Of a DNA stretch of 64,000 bases, positions 21,956 through 34,469 are shown piece after piece (within the stretch, counting starts at the first letter, position 1; each line of letters begins with the position of its first letter). Source of the stretch: Peromyscus leucopus. Taxonomy: Eukaryota > Chordata > Mammalia > Rodentia > Cricetidae. Both the position numbers and the translations under genes were made by a program. Under the pieces are notes generated by a model. That model made no database searches. It worked only from the letters and a program-made list of their open reading frames with translations, and was not told the origin of the DNA. The stretch covers positions 49,286,953 through 49,350,952 of the forward strand of contig NC_051068.1 of the NCBI RefSeq assembly GCF_004664715.2, read 5' to 3'.

Positions 21956-23165
21956 AAGGATAGTTAATCTCTGTTATCAACTTGAGGAGTTGACAAATTA
22001 TGAAGAAATATAATCTATAGTTAAATAGTTATATTCAAATTTTCAATTCCTTTGAAATGTTACAGAATAACTAGTTATTAAGTCCTATATCACTGAACAT
22101 ATATAGAATCATTGTATGTTTATAAAACAGATGCTTCTAATTTATTTAAGCTATAAATTTTTAATTAATTCTATGACTAATTATGAATGGTGATCAGTGA
22201 TTTGTCTGATACAATTGGTATCCACATTAATTAACATTTTTACTAAATTATATTTCTCAGCATGCGCATATAATAAAAATTATATCTAAAAGAGCTGAAG
22301 ATGGCGAATTTGTAGATCTTTTAAATGTTAAGTATGATGTTTTGGGTTTTATCCTAACACGGTAAATTATAAGAGCTTTAAGATTCACTTTATACAGCTA
22401 AAATGTCTAATCTGATGGTATTGGAATGAGGCATTCTAGCTAAGGGAAGTCATAAAAGTATACAGACTCCTTCTAGGTCTTTGTTGTTGTTTTTCTCTTT
22501 TAACCAAACTTGGTCCACTGTAATCTTCCTTTAGCCTGGTTTCATAGGTATAAATGAAAAAGAGCTTTCTCTGGGTGTTGTAGCTGAGAAACTGGACATG
22601 TCATTTTCCCCTCACCTCCTGTCAAGAAACACCAGAATATATATTAAGTCTTGGTTACAACAGAGTGTTTAAGTGCTTTACTGGATAGATAGTTGTCAAC
22701 ACTGCAAAATAACTGTTTCTGTTACTAACTTGAAAAAAGTGTGTTGAAAAATATTAATTTCAGTCATCAGTAATATTTCCTTAAAGTGAAAGAAGACTGT
22801 GATTTAACTTGATATGATCCATCACACAGAGAAATAAATTATAACGTACTCTTTTCTACAGGATCAAATTTTCAATTTCTTAAAAATCCTTTTCTCGTGT
22901 TCTGTTTTCACAACTAATGATGTTTTGTAATCTCATAACACATTGTCTTATATACATAGGCAGAAATCAAACTTAACCTTAGTGATAGTTTGATTTTGCA
23001 AATAATAAATGTAAGTGCTGAAAGGAGGTAAAACATTATAATATCACTCAATGAACGAATGAAAACTGGGCTCATTCATGACCTTATGTATCCTGGGAAC
23101 AATTCAAACCATGAAATATCTAAATTATTTTGGAGTTTGCTCACAATGGATATATGAGTATTCAT
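21956..23165. other. no recognised feature
   Basis: AT-rich, apparently non-repetitive DNA. Confidence 0.45.
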
Positions 23166-23330
23166 AAGTGGTTAATCTTGATTGTCAACTTGACTGCACA
23201 TAGAATCACCTAATCCTCAAGATGCTTGGCTCTCTTCTGATTGGATTATTTGAAGCAGGAAGATCTTCCCTAAATATGCGCCACACCTTTTCATAGTAGC
23301 TCTATAAAAGGACATGAAATATATTAATTC
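23166..23330 (+). repeat. dispersed mammalian/rodent repeat, unnamed
   Basis: 'taatcttgattgtcaacttg', 'agaatcacctaatcctcaag' and 'tctataaaaggacatgaaat' match the well-known interspersed sequence beginning 'gattgtcaacttgac'. I do not assign a family name. Confidence 0.55.
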
Positions 23331-24059
23331 TATCAGTTCTGCTTATTGATAGAACCATGTGTAATATAAAACACAAACTGCTATATATTATATGTGTATA
23401 TGTATCTGACATTGAATTACATATAGTAGTTACGTCATCACAAACATAAATACACACACAACACACACACACTCACATACACACCTTCCCTTTACATGGC
23501 ATAAACTATGCAATATATATAATAAATGTAATAATTTCAAATGTATATTAATAATGATTTGGATAATGTATTTCTCAATTATTTTATTCTTATTTTCCAA
23601 GTGGATAGAATTAGTGTTTGATTTTATGCTCAAAGATATGAAAAAAGAAAGTAAAATATTGTTGGATTGATTGATGATAGATAATTTGGTTGATTTTTCT
23701 TCTTTTTCAGGTTCTACAATGTAAACATCAATTGGTTTGTAGTCATTGATTCCTGATTTTGCCTACTAGATTTATTCCACATTCTTTAGAGCTGAAGAGT
23801 TCCCAAAAATAGTTATCATTTTTATTTTAAAATAAAATAAAATATAAATAAGAAAATTATCAAGCCTATGTGTCCATACTTTATAAATTTCCATCATTAT
23901 TATAACATGTTATATTTGCTATGCTCAAAAATTAATTTTGTTGATTAATACTTGTGACTTAGTCTCATTAATTTTCAAGCATGTTTGTGAAATATCTTTA
24001 AGTCTTCAATACCTCAGAACAGTGAATACATTCAAGCATTGAAGAAGCTAAAGTTTCTA
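23331..24059. other. no recognised feature
   Basis: AT-rich DNA with a short CA-rich stretch at 23452-23482; nothing else identified. Confidence 0.45.
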
Positions 24060-24074
24060 AAGAATAACTAGAAG

Positions 24075-24240
24075 GATATCAGAAAGTTTTTGGATGGTAT
24101 CTATGTGTCTGAAAAGGGAACAGTGCAGCAGGCTGATGAGTAAGACCTCAGTTACCCTGCTCCAGAAACAAGATTCTTCATTTAAGTACAATTTGGGGTG
24201 TCTTTTGGAATGATAAAAGACTTGTATTAAAAAAAAAAAA
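24075..24240 (+). pseudogene. Rpl9-ps: 5'-truncated processed pseudogene of ribosomal protein L9 (RPL9)
   Basis: The frame from 24075 reads DIRKFLDGIY...VSEKG...VQQADE and then a TAA stop at 24141-24143. To my knowledge this is the C-terminus of large-subunit ribosomal protein uL6/RPL9 (about 192 residues in mammals), so only the last 22 codons are kept. About 85 bp of 3' UTR and a run of 13 A follow. The insertion is bounded by a near-perfect duplication: 'aagaataactagaag' at 24060-24074 and 'aagaattactagaag' at 24240-24254. The poly(A), TSD and severe 5' truncation identify it as an L1-mobilised copy of mRNA. Its coding fragment has no disabling change, but without a start or promoter it cannot make L9. 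The single TSD mismatch suggests moderate to young age. Confidence 0.95.
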
Positions 24241-24254
24241 AGAATTACTAGAAG

Positions 24255-25879
24255 CAGTCATGAGACAGCTAATTCTTATGGGCAAATGCACATTCCTGCA
24301 ATTCTTTTTTCTATTTTCTCATCCCTTATCTTTCCCACATACTTTGATACACCCTCTATAAATTGTCAATTTCTAATGTTTTCTTCTGTTAGGTTACTTA
24401 AATATGTTATTTCATACAATTTCTTCATTTTTTCTGCCTTTCTTACCCTATAAAATGTGTATAGAGAGCAAGCACACCACACATTGTTTATTCTTCTGCA
24501 TTCTCTCCGCAGTATTTCATTCTCATGGAGCTGTTTAATATGCACTTTGGATGAATGAATGTGGAAAGAACTGAATAGCTCAGGCAGAAAGTGACAGAAC
24601 TTGAGGATATTGTAATCTAGAGAAATCTTAACAGTGTTTATTCATGATAATTTTTTATGGAGAAACTTGTGGATCATAATTAAGGCTACTGCTATTACTG
24701 AGTTTGCACTGAGTTTTAATGAGGGAAGGGGAAACAATTTTTTGTATATTTTCAGAGTAACTTAAAATTAATCTCTCTGCCACTCGGTGCTACATTGTTA
24801 ATAAAGTTTCTTAAATGATAGATTGAGTGGATTTTGCTACAGGGTATCATGGAGCCAGTGTGTTTTGAATTTGATAGGTCTTTGAGACTGCCCTTAAATC
24901 ACTGATCTTGTTGCCTCTACCTAAGTGCTGAGATTGTACATGTGCATCACAGAGCCTTGGTTTTTGAGTTGTTGAGTAATCCAACTCCAAGCTTGCTTCT
25001 CCTTTGCAAGCATTTTGCCACCTGTATGCTGTGCTCCTGGCCAAGAATGTGTTCTTTGATGACCTGGGAGACTTCTGACTGCATCTGAAATTGAATTGCA
25101 TTCATTTACCCATCAGTTCTTCTGTCTTCTTATATTTGAGTTACTTTGACTTATGTTTCTATTTTTATAATCGACCAAGTCAATTTCTGTTAGATAAGTG
25201 GCTCTTTAACCTGAAAAAAAAAATGGAAAATTAGTTGTATGTTTCGTTTCCATGGAAGAGTGGGGTGTGAGAATTTTATTTCATTGAATTTTAAATCGCT
25301 TTGGTGTAACAACTGGTAGTTGCCCTGATTAAAGTGAGGCCCTCATCATGCTGATTTAAGTTTACTTTTCTGCTACCAAAGAATCTCAAATATGCACTTT
25401 TTTTAGACAACCATCTGTCCCTCTGAATTCAAATTTTACTTGACGGCAGTTCTAGGATATAGACATTTTGTTTCTAATTGAATTTTGGTTTCCTCTGTTG
25501 TATAAAAAACTTACAATCTGTCAAGTAATTTTCTATTAAACTCACATGAATAATTTTCCCCGATCATGCATTCTACTTTAAGGAAGCAACCATAAGTTAA
25601 TTGACAATCAACTCCAATGAAGTACAGACTTCAAGATTTTCACAATATTAAAACTGTGCCTGTTGAGTTTGGGTTTGGGTAGGGGGACATTGGTGTTCAA
25701 TATAGAGGAGCCATTTCACTGTATGTGGTACCATTTCCTGGGGAAACCGTCTTACTCTGTATGTGAAAGCTAGCTTGACATGAGCCTCTGAGACAGCTAG
25801 CAGTTTCCTTTATAATTTCTGGTGTAGTTACTTGATTCTACGTTCTGTGATTAGAGGTAAAGCTGTGTGAGAAGCAAAC
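24255..25879. other. mostly unrecognised; possible B1 relic
   Basis: A minus-strand B1-like remnant may lie at about 24895-24965 ('gcctctacctaagtgctgag'). The stretch near 25.25-25.41 kb is non-repetitive and of higher complexity. No gene is recognised; the 84-codon minus frame at 24.85-25.10 kb overlaps the B1 relic. Confidence 0.35.
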
Positions 25880-26035
25880 AGAACTACCTAAAATTCTGTG
25901 CCCCTAATTCATGCCTTGACTCCCCTTAGTGATGAATTGTGACCTGTAATTGTAAACTGAAGAAACCCCTTTTCTCATGAATTGCTTTTTGTGGGAGCAT
26001 TGTATCATAGCAACAGAAACTGAACAAGAAGTAAG
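25880..26035 (+). repeat. R2-like repeat 3' portion
   Basis: 'gtgacctgtaattgtaaact', 'gaagaaaccccttttctcat' and 'catagcaacagaaactgaac' resemble the 3' portion of the R2-type rodent repeats seen at 43.9 and 54.5 kb, but more decayed. Confidence 0.45.
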
Positions 26036-26094
26036 CTCTAGTAGGATATATAGTGATGGTCCTTAGTTCTTCTGTCAAATTTAAGAGTAAAGTA

Positions 26095-27212
26095 ATTAAC
26101 ATCCTTAGTTGCCAGGAAAATGTAAATGAAACTACTTTCCTATATTATCCTACACCTGTCAGAATAGATAAAACCAATAAACAAATGAGAGCTCGTTCTG
26201 GCTAGGATGTGGACTAAGGGGGCACTCATCTATTGCTGGTGAGACTGCAAACTTGTACAGGCACTATGGAAACAGTATCGAAGTTCCTCAGGAAAATGGG
26301 ATTCAATCTACCTTCACATCTAGCTATACCACCCTCAAGCATATAGCCAAAGGAGGCTTACTCCTACCACAGACATAATTATCGGACCATTCATTGCTGC
26401 TTTACTCATAACAGCCAGAAACTGGAAACAACCTAGATGTCCCTTAACAGATGGATGGATAAAGAAAAATTTGTATGTTTACACAATGGAATATTACTTA
26501 ACTGTGAATATAAGGAAATAATGAAATGTGTAGGTAAATGAATGGAAAAAAAATTATCCTGAGTGAGATAATCCAGTCCTAGAAAGACAAACATAGTATG
26601 TATTGGCTTATACATGGCTATTAGCTATTAAGCATGTGATGACTACCAGAGAGGTTAGGTATTAAGGGCAACAAGCAGGTCTTCCTAGGGAAACAGCATA
26701 AATAGTTATGGATGAACAAGGTAGGGGGCTGTAACTGGAGGGTCAAGTTGGGAGGGAGGGAGGAAACACCAAGAAAACAATGCCTTACAAAGACAACAAG
26801 ACCAATACTCATGTGAACTCACAGAGACTAAGGCAGCAAGCTCAGGTCCTATGCACATAGACCTGAAAGGAAAAGCAGACATATTCACCCATCACTAACC
26901 CAGAAGCTATCTCCAATTCATAGAAAGCAAATGAAAATTAATTGTTCTCCAAGGGAGTCCCAGTAGGGAAACAAACAATTTTTCTGGCTAGGCTACATGC
27001 CTAGAAGTGGATAGATAGCCAATGGGAAAATAAAACTTAGTGACATTTTTGCATAATATTATGTCAAGTCTTTTTCTTTTTAATTTCTTGTCATTTTTAA
27101 ATATTTTTTTATTTTAGTTTCTCTTTCTTTTTTAACCTAAAAGTCTTTTCCATATACATTATGGTTTCTGGTATTGTGTTTTTATGAGATTCCTGAATGT
27201 ACAAATGAGTGA

Positions 27213-27261
<49 letters not shown>

Positions 27262-27275
27262 GTATGTGTGAGTGA

Positions 27276-27319
<44 letters not shown>

Positions 27320-27400
27320 CTTGTGCCTTTTCTTCTGCTCTTTTCCTTCTGAGTGTTGTTTTTTTCTTATGTAGGACTGAGGCATCATGTTGTGTTTTTT
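26095..27400 (+). mobile_element. old L1 (Lx-like): ORF2 C-terminus and 3' UTR
   Basis: The first ~500 bp follow the end of L1 ORF2 ('acacctgtcagaatagataa', 'actggaaacaacctagatgt', 'caatggaatattacttaact') with multiple frameshifts and stops. The 3' UTR contains 'tgtgaactcacagagactaa', T-rich sequence and 'ttctggtattgtgtttttat'. It is more diverged than the 5.3 kb and 27.7 kb copies. A TG microsatellite has expanded inside its 3' end. Confidence 0.85.
27215..27318. repeat. two (TG)n arrays with (TGAG)n bridge
   Basis: TG units at 27215-27260 and 27281-27318 are joined by 'tgtatgtgtgagtgagtgag'. They lie within the L1 3' UTR, whose ancestral sequence is already TG-rich at this point. Confidence 0.95.
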
Positions 27401-27419
27401 TTTCTTGTCCACTTTTGTC

Positions 27420-27740
27420 AGTCTTTTTTTTTTTTTGTCCTTCTTTAGTTTATGTTTAGATAGTCATGTTGGTTATATTTTATTAGTGTAACTTCTGACA
27501 TTATTAAGTGAAGCAGTTTCAGAGAAAACTCCTTGATCCTCAGGCTCTTATAATATTTTTGCTCCATCTTGCACAATGTTCCTTAAGCTTGTATTGTATT
27601 ATTTTGAGGAAGTTGTTTTGTAGCTGTATCCATTGAGGATGTGCTCCATAGTTTTGGAGTTTGAATGATTCTGGTGTTCTGTAATGGACTCTGTGTGTTG
27701 TAAAGAGATTTTTCATTGTTGAGGAGCTAAAACTACGTTT
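27420..27740 (+). repeat. R1 fragment
   Basis: 'gtttatgtttagatagtcat', 'gtaacttctgacattattaa', 'gatcctcaggctcttataat' and 'ctgtaatggactctgtgtgt' follow the R1 order seen at 62.4-62.7 kb. Confidence 0.7.
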
Positions 27741-28720
27741 AACTGGTATGTACTCAATCATAAGTGGAAACTAGATATAAAGCGAAGGATAACCAGATGA
27801 CAACCCACAGCTCCAGAGAAGCTAGCTAAAGAGGAGGATCCAAAGAGGGACACGTATGGATCGCCATGGGAAGGGGAAATAGATGAGATCTCCATGATTA
27901 AACTGGGAGTTACAGGGGCAATGGAGGGTAAGGGATGGGGGATAAGAACATAAGGGAATGGGATGGTCAAACTGGAACAGAGATGGAATGGGAGAGCAAT
28001 GAAAGAGATATCATGGTAGAGGGAGACTTCATGGGGATACGGAGAAACTGGGTCTTAGGGAAGCTCCCAAGGATCCCCAGGATGACCCCAGCTTAGACTA
28101 CCAACAATAGTGGAGTGGGTACTTGAACTGGCTTACCCCAATAATCAGATCCGTGAATACACTAACTGTCATCATAGAGCTTTCATCCAGTAACTGGAAA
28201 CAGATGCAGAGATCCACAGCACAAGACAATCCTGACACCAGAGCTCCAGGAATCCAGTCGAAGAGAGAGAAAGGGCGTTCTGTGAGCAAGGAGCATCAAG
28301 ATCATGATAGGAAAACCTACAGAGACAACCAAACCAAACTGGTGGGAACTCATGAAATTTAAATCAACAGCTGTGGAGCCTGCATGGGACTAGTTCAGTC
28401 CTCTGCATAGCAAGACAGTTGAGTAGACTGATCTGCTTAAGGGGCTCCCTGGCAGTAGGATCATCTCTGGTGTTTGAGCATGTTTTTTGAAGCCCACTAC
28501 CTATGATGGGAGACCTTGGACAGCCTTGAGGCAAGGGGAGGTTCTTAGACCTGCCTATGTAAATGTATCAGGTTCTGCTGACTCCCCATGTGAGGTCTTA
28601 CCTTCTTGTGGGAGGGAATAGTGGTCCGTTAGAGGGAGGAAGGGAGGCTAGAGGGGCAGGGGTAGAGAAGCAGAGGATATTTTATTGGTATGTAAAATGA
28701 ATAAAATCATTTTCTTAATA
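27741..28720 (+). mobile_element. 5'-truncated L1: last ORF2 codons plus 3' UTR
   Basis: It begins at 'ggtatgtactcaatcataag' (end of ORF2) and runs through the same 3' UTR lineage as 5.7-6.66 kb ('ccagcttagactaccaacaa', 'gcagagatccacagcacaag', 'gtggagcctgcatgggacta'), closing with a G-rich tract and 'gtaaaatgaataaaatc'. A target-site duplication was not resolved. Confidence 0.92.
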
Positions 28721-29835
28721 GAAAAAAGAAAACATATCCATGAAACAACAACAAAAAAATAATTTAGCAATTATACAGTTACAAACAAACATGTTTACTT
28801 ACTAAATGACTTAATGACAAAAAAAAAAAAAAAAAAAAAAAACACAACTCTTCTTCTCATCTCCATATTTCCACATGACAGTATTTTTTCTATGGTGAGG
28901 GAAGAACATGAACTCCTGTGACATGGTAAGCACCTGATATTTGTGGCTATGAGAGAGTGAATAGAGAGTGTTCCATTCACAGATGAAGACAAAAATCTAA
29001 CACTAAAGGCAAATTTTACTGGATTTTCACGTCCATCTAAAATATCATATGAAGTGTTTATAACACTCCTTGGTAAAAATACACAAAGCTTTGGTGTAGG
29101 CTGTTTGGGGGATCACCGAGAGGTTGCCATGGAATCGATGAAAGTCATTTGTGAAAGTTAAAATAAAGAATAGAAGATACTGACATATATGTATGAAAGC
29201 TAGTGAATATCAAAAACTTTTTCTCTTAACTAAAAGCAAAAATAAAATTATGAGGGACAGTACATGGTATGATAAAAAATAAATACATACATTTTGAAAA
29301 GGCAGAGTTACAATCTAACTATTCAAATATGGAAGTGTTAGGAATTATACCAATAATTGCTAAAACCCCAGAGTATATAAAGAAAAAAATGAATAACAAT
29401 CAAGAATATATTGCTAATAAAATGAGGTGGAAACTGTAAGAAAGATTCAAGTGTAAATACTATGAACAAAACATGCCATAGTAGATATAAAAAATGAGTT
29501 GGGAAGCATGAATGGTCAGGACTCAGAAAAAAATGAATTACTGATCTGATGTAACTATGAGTAGAAGATTTCAAAATAGAAACAAAGAGTAATACTAATG
29601 GAAATAGATGGAGTATATAAAAATTATTGAACAATAACAAGGGCATAAGTTATGTGCATTGTGACTAAGAGGAGAATATGTAATGAATAGAAATTCTTAA
29701 GTAATAACAACAGGATTTTCCTAAATTGATAATAAATAGAAACCTAGGAATGTCAAGGGTGATACAAGGTATGTCATATGCAACCCACAATCTCTCAATG
29801 ATAATGCAAAACAGTTTAAAAGATGGCAAAAGTGC
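28721..29835. other. A-rich DNA, no recognised feature
   Basis: It contains a run of 24 A at 28819-28842. The 102-codon minus frame at 29338-29646 arises from A-rich composition. No source gene could be recognised upstream of the A-run. Confidence 0.4.
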
Positions 29836-30060
29836 CTGAGACTTGGCTCTGAAAGAACTGTTTGCTCTTTCAGAGGACTTGGCTTAGGTTGCTAGCACTA
29901 ACATTATAACTAACAACCATCTCTGACTACAGTTCCAGGGGATTCGACCCCCAACTTCTTTCTTCTATAGGTATTGCACAGATGTGATACACATACATAT
30001 ATACCTGCAAAACACACAGACACATAGAGTAAAATAAATATTTCTAAGAAAGAATAGACT
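29836..30060 (+). mobile_element. B2/B3-type tRNA-derived SINE
   Basis: 'tgctctttcagaggacttgg', 'caaccatctctgactacagt', 'tccaggggattcgaccccca' and 'agtaaaataaatatttctaa' give the body and tail of a diverged B2-lineage SINE. Confidence 0.75.
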
Positions 30061-30600
30061 AAGAAGACAACGGGATGAACAATGAAAGAATCAATACTAA
30101 TCTTCTGTTCAGAAAGCATTCAAGCAAAAACTGAGTGGAGTGAAATATTAATGTTTTTAAATGAGTATTAATTTAGTGTCCTGATTTCAGCAAAAACATT
30201 TTTAATTGAAAGGAAATAAAAATATGCCTTGACAAATTAAACTTGAATAATTTGTTTGCCAGTAGTTCTGTCTTATAAAGGTTTAGGAAGAACATATTTG
30301 AACATAAACGTTTGAGTCAGAACTTCAGTCCACATAAAACATGGAGAGTAGAATAAAAAGAGAGGTGGAATTTTATGGCAGTGTACTCAAGTCCCTCCCC
30401 CCCCCCAAAAAAAGCATTTTTATAAACACCATATTTTCATGTGATACTACCTTATAAATTTTAGGGAAGCCACGTGAGAGGATGTAGTACCTCTTTTTAT
30501 AACTTCAAAAACAAAGCATCCATTAATGTTCTAGTAAGTGAAAAGTTTGTTTATGTCTTTTTCTGTCACATCCAAGTGATACAGTAGAGAACAATGTTCC
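30061..30600. other. no recognised feature
   Basis: AT-rich DNA with a short C-run/A-run at 30395-30413. Confidence 0.45.
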
Positions 30601-31085
30601 ATCTCTGTGGGGAGAAAAGAAAGTTCAGCATTCACTTTTAAAAAGAGAGGCGCCAAGCATAGGCAAAAAGGTCAGAGATACACCCACTCCCACTGTTATG
30701 AGTCCCATAAGAACACCAAGCTACACAACCATGATATATATGCAGAGGATCTAACTGAGAACCAGACAAGGTCCTCGTTTGATATGAGGGTTTGTGTCCA
30801 GTCTTATTATATCTTGTTACACTATGTTCAAATGATGTCTCTGGAAGGCTTCCTCTTTTCTTCCCTTCTTTTCTTTTCTTACTTTCTCCCCTTTCTCACC
30901 CTCTCTCTTCCTCCTTCCCTCTCTCCTTCCATCCCCCCTCTTTTTTCTTTCCTTTCTTGTTTTGAAGGGAAAAAGAGGAGCACTGAACTTGGAGAGGGGA
31001 GGTGGGGGAGGGACTGGGAAGAGTGGAGGGAGGGGAAACTGCAGCCAGGCTGTAATGTATGAGAGAAGAATAAAGGTTTAAAACA
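30601..31085 (+). mobile_element. old L1-type 3' UTR with internal pyrimidine tract
   Basis: 'aagaacaccaagctacacaa', 'gatgtctctggaaggcttcc' and the purine-rich 'gggactgggaagagtggagg' ending in 'gagaagaataaaggttt' match the 3' end of an old rodent L1 family. A CT-rich tract (30862-30960) expands within it. The 151-codon plus frame across it is not a gene. Confidence 0.6.
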
Positions 31086-31095
31086 AAAGAGGGGT

Positions 31096-31288
31096 GAATG
31101 AGCTGGGTAATGGCTCAGCAGGTAGAAGGCTTGCTGCTCTTGTAAAGAAACCTAGCATATACTTCAGGTTGCTCAAAACAATCCAATGTAACTTTAGATT
31201 AGGGACCTGATGCCCTCTTCTTATGGCTTTTGGGCCCTTTCATACAATTATATGTGCATACCTATACACAAATAAAACTATTTTAAAG
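31096..31288 (+). mobile_element. diverged B2-type SINE
   Basis: Head 'gctgggtaatggctcagcag', middle 'gatgccctcttcttatggct' and tail 'acacaaataaaactatttta' fit a decayed B2-lineage SINE. Confidence 0.75.
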
Positions 31289-33640
31289 AGTAGTACAGGA
31301 GAAATAAATGAAGGCAAAATAAAAGCTTTTATTGCATTTATTCATGATTAATTTAATAGATTAAAGGTTAATAATAATAATCATATCAAATGTGTTCAGT
31401 GAATCGAGCTTATTAATCAATGAAATGAATTAAAACAATATTATAGAGGAGAAATTAAAAAAAAACTTTGTTTTATGATAGTTATACTTCCTGGATACTG
31501 GGTATACTTTTATTTTAAGGAAGACTTCAGATAGTTATGCATGTATTGCAAAAGAAGCAAAATCATAAAAACATGTAACATGAATTTCAGTGAACATACA
31601 AAGAGAAGAAATAAAGTGAAATACAAAAACAAAGAGAGGCAATAAAGTTATTGATTTCAGATCTGTAATTGCTGGACAAAGAACAGAACCAAAACCAAAA
31701 TGAGAATAAAAAGACAAAGCGATTTATGTAAAACAAATATAGAAATTATTATAGTGTATCACCAATGACCTTATGCATAAATATACTAATAAAAAGTAGC
31801 ACTGATAGCAAATAACATTGACCTAAATACATTTGGTCTACATAGTCGCATGAAGTCCACATATGTAGCTTCAAAAAAAAAAAAAAAAAAAAAAAAAAGG
31901 ATAAAGTAAAAATGATGTGATATTGGAAGCCTGCTTTTCCAAAGTGATGCAGTAAATATTAGTTTCAGACAGGTCTGACTTCAAATCAAGGAATATTATG
32001 GCAACCAATGAGCATGGTGGCAAAGGAGAGCTTTCTAGACAATAGAGTCCTCATTCTGCAGATGTCCTACCATACACAAGGCAAGAAAACACAATAGAAG
32101 ACCAGGAACAATCTAAATAGACAGATCTTCCATGATCTTCCCTTTTATTTTAGTCATTACTTCCTGTCAAACCATGTGTTTACATCGATCTTTTTTAAGA
32201 CTAAAGGGGGGATTGCAGTCTGTTACTCTGAACACTGAAATTATAAGTAGTTTGCCACACTCACCCAACATTGAAGTGGGTTCTATGGATCAAAACTTGG
32301 GCCCGCAAACTTGCAAGGATTGGCAGGTGAGCAATCTCCCCAGGCTTTTTCATAAATGTTCTATGCTTATCTATCATTACCCTGCCCATTATTACAGGTG
32401 TAAAGGCTGTACACCATCATTTAATATGAAATGTCAATATGAAAATTTCAGTATTTCTTATTTTATCATGATAAATCTAACCAGTACATACCAAAAGCAT
32501 TGACACTGACTATTTGGTAATAGAAATATAATAAATCAGCAATAGAAGAAAATTGTAGTTTGGAGAAAATGGACACAGGAATGAACAATACAAAATTTTG
32601 TTGAACATAATGATACACTGATAACATATGCCACTTAAAAAAGAATTTGGAGAGTCAGTTTACTGTGTTTTAGCAGCAATAGTGAGCAAGGCTAGTCCTA
32701 CATTTCCATGCTGAAATCCAATGCAGAGGCTACGTTCTCTGATATGAATTGTTCATAAGCATTATAATCAAAGATAATACAGTTAGTTATTTTGTGGTTT
32801 TAATGTATGGAATATAAAGAAATTAATTTACATTAGAAGAAGGCAAGTTATAGAAAATAAAATTATTTCAGACATAATTTTAGCGTTGGGAAGCTTTTCC
32901 TTGGTCATTGGAGCAAGGTTTGAGGTTTTGTTTTGTTTTGTTTTTTTCCGTTGTTGCTGTTATTGAGTTAGGCTTTTAACCGGCAGTACATAAACAGTCT
33001 GTTTTAGAGACATGTAGATAAAGCTGTGTGAAAAATCCTAGAGACTGTCCTTTCCAGGTCTTATGAACGCTGGGAATACAGAGGTGAGCATGATACCTGA
33101 AAAACAATTGCCAGAGTTGTAATGTACTAACTTTAGTTTCCCTAACTAAAGCTCATATTCAGTGAATTTCAGTTAATTCACTGCGGTGTACAATGCTTCT
33201 ACCTCCATCTATTTTAGAATACCTTTCACCTTTCCTCCCAATTTAATAGTCATTAGAACACACTTTTTCTCTGAAAACTTCAGTTCTATAAGTTTCTGCT
33301 TTTATAGATCCCTCTACTATGTGTATGTATGTATAAAAACCTATCACATAACTAAAATATGCAGAATTAATGATGAAATTCTTTTGATTAGCATGATTGG
33401 GTTTTCAAAGTTTTTTTAGTTGTATATTGCATCAATCAATGTGTAATTAAATTTTATGTTAAAATCAGAACTTCACATAAAATTTTATTCATTCAAAATC
33501 TGATATTCACCTTCACTGGATTTTCATTATTATGAATGTTTATATTCATATTTCCTATTGACTTTTAGTTTGATTGTGTTTGTATTTGGATATAAATTAC
33601 TGAATATTAATGTGTAAGAACATCCTATATTCCAAAATAT
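31289..33640. other. no recognised feature except poly(A)
   Basis: AT-rich DNA with an uninterrupted run of 26 A at 31873-31898, whose origin I could not trace. The 123-codon plus frame at 32132-32503 shows no domain that I recognise. Confidence 0.4.
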
Positions 33641-33790
33641 TTGTTCAATTTGACATTCTCCAAGAGTGTATAGGATTTTGATTTCTGAATACCCTCTTCA
33701 ACATTGACTAGTACAAAATTTTCTATTCTAGTGGTATGTCATTTTAGCTTTTGATTTGCGTTTGTCTAGTGTCTAACTTCTGACTAATGG
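33641..33790 (-). mobile_element. old L1 ORF2 fragment, antisense
   Basis: 'ccaagagtgtataggatttt' through 'tagcttttgatttgcgtttg' resembles the antisense of L1 ORF2 near its C-terminal third. It is highly decayed. Confidence 0.4.
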
Positions 33791-33799
33791 AATAAAACA

Positions 33800-34120
33800 G
33801 AGAATCTATAAAAAACGCACACAGTCACAGTCATTTTATTTTCTAAATACATACTTGGGAAAACAAAGAAAGTTTCTTTGCCATGTGAGTCCGATAAAAT
33901 TAGATAACCACATGTATAAAAATGAAACTAAATTCATATCTCACGCTTTCCTCAGAAAAATCAATTAAAATGAATCAAAAGCCATGACATAAGATAGAAA
34001 AATGAAATACACTTCAAGATCTAGGCATAGTAAATGATTTTGAAGTAACTTAAGAACTGACAAATAAAGATTACAGAAACTTTAAATTTTATTCACGGTA
34101 AGGAAAGCACTCCCCACATC
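33800..34120 (+). mobile_element. old L1 ORF2 fragment, sense
   Basis: 'gataaccacatgtataaaaa', 'gaaactaaattcatatctca' and 'tcaattaaaatgaatcaaaa' follow an internal part of L1 ORF2 in sense orientation with many changes. Confidence 0.5.
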
Positions 34121-34469
34121 TGGCCTACAAAATTAGAAAACAAACAGTCAAAAGATGAAACAAACAATGGAACAAAAAGTAACAGGAACCGTGTTTCTTG
34201 GATTGTTTATTCCATTGAATTACTCATTATTTTTTCCATATCATTTTATGAATTTTAATTAACAGGTTTTTAAGATTTGATCATTTTTCCTCCAGGAATA
34301 GTCCATTGGAAAGGAGCCCATTAGAGGCATCTGTCATTTTTGTTATGATTTATTTGAATTTCTAGTATTTCATATAATATTTTATTTTCAAAATCATCTA
34401 CATTTTATATATTCCACGTGTTTGTATATGCTAACTTATTTCAAAATAAGATTCCTTTATTTATTTTGT

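Noticed and set aside
27215..27318. TG arrays with spacer as a CRISPR-like or regulatory array
   Set aside because: Simple dinucleotide repeats with a (TGAG)n bridge in a eukaryotic L1 3' UTR; no unique spacers.
30607..31062. 151-codon plus-strand frame
   Set aside because: It crosses an old L1 3' UTR and a CT-rich tract, and the composition follows the repeat.
32132..32503. 123-codon plus-strand frame as an exon
   Set aside because: No domain, no polypyrimidine/AG before it or donor after it that stands out, and chance openings of this length are expected in 64 kb on six frames.
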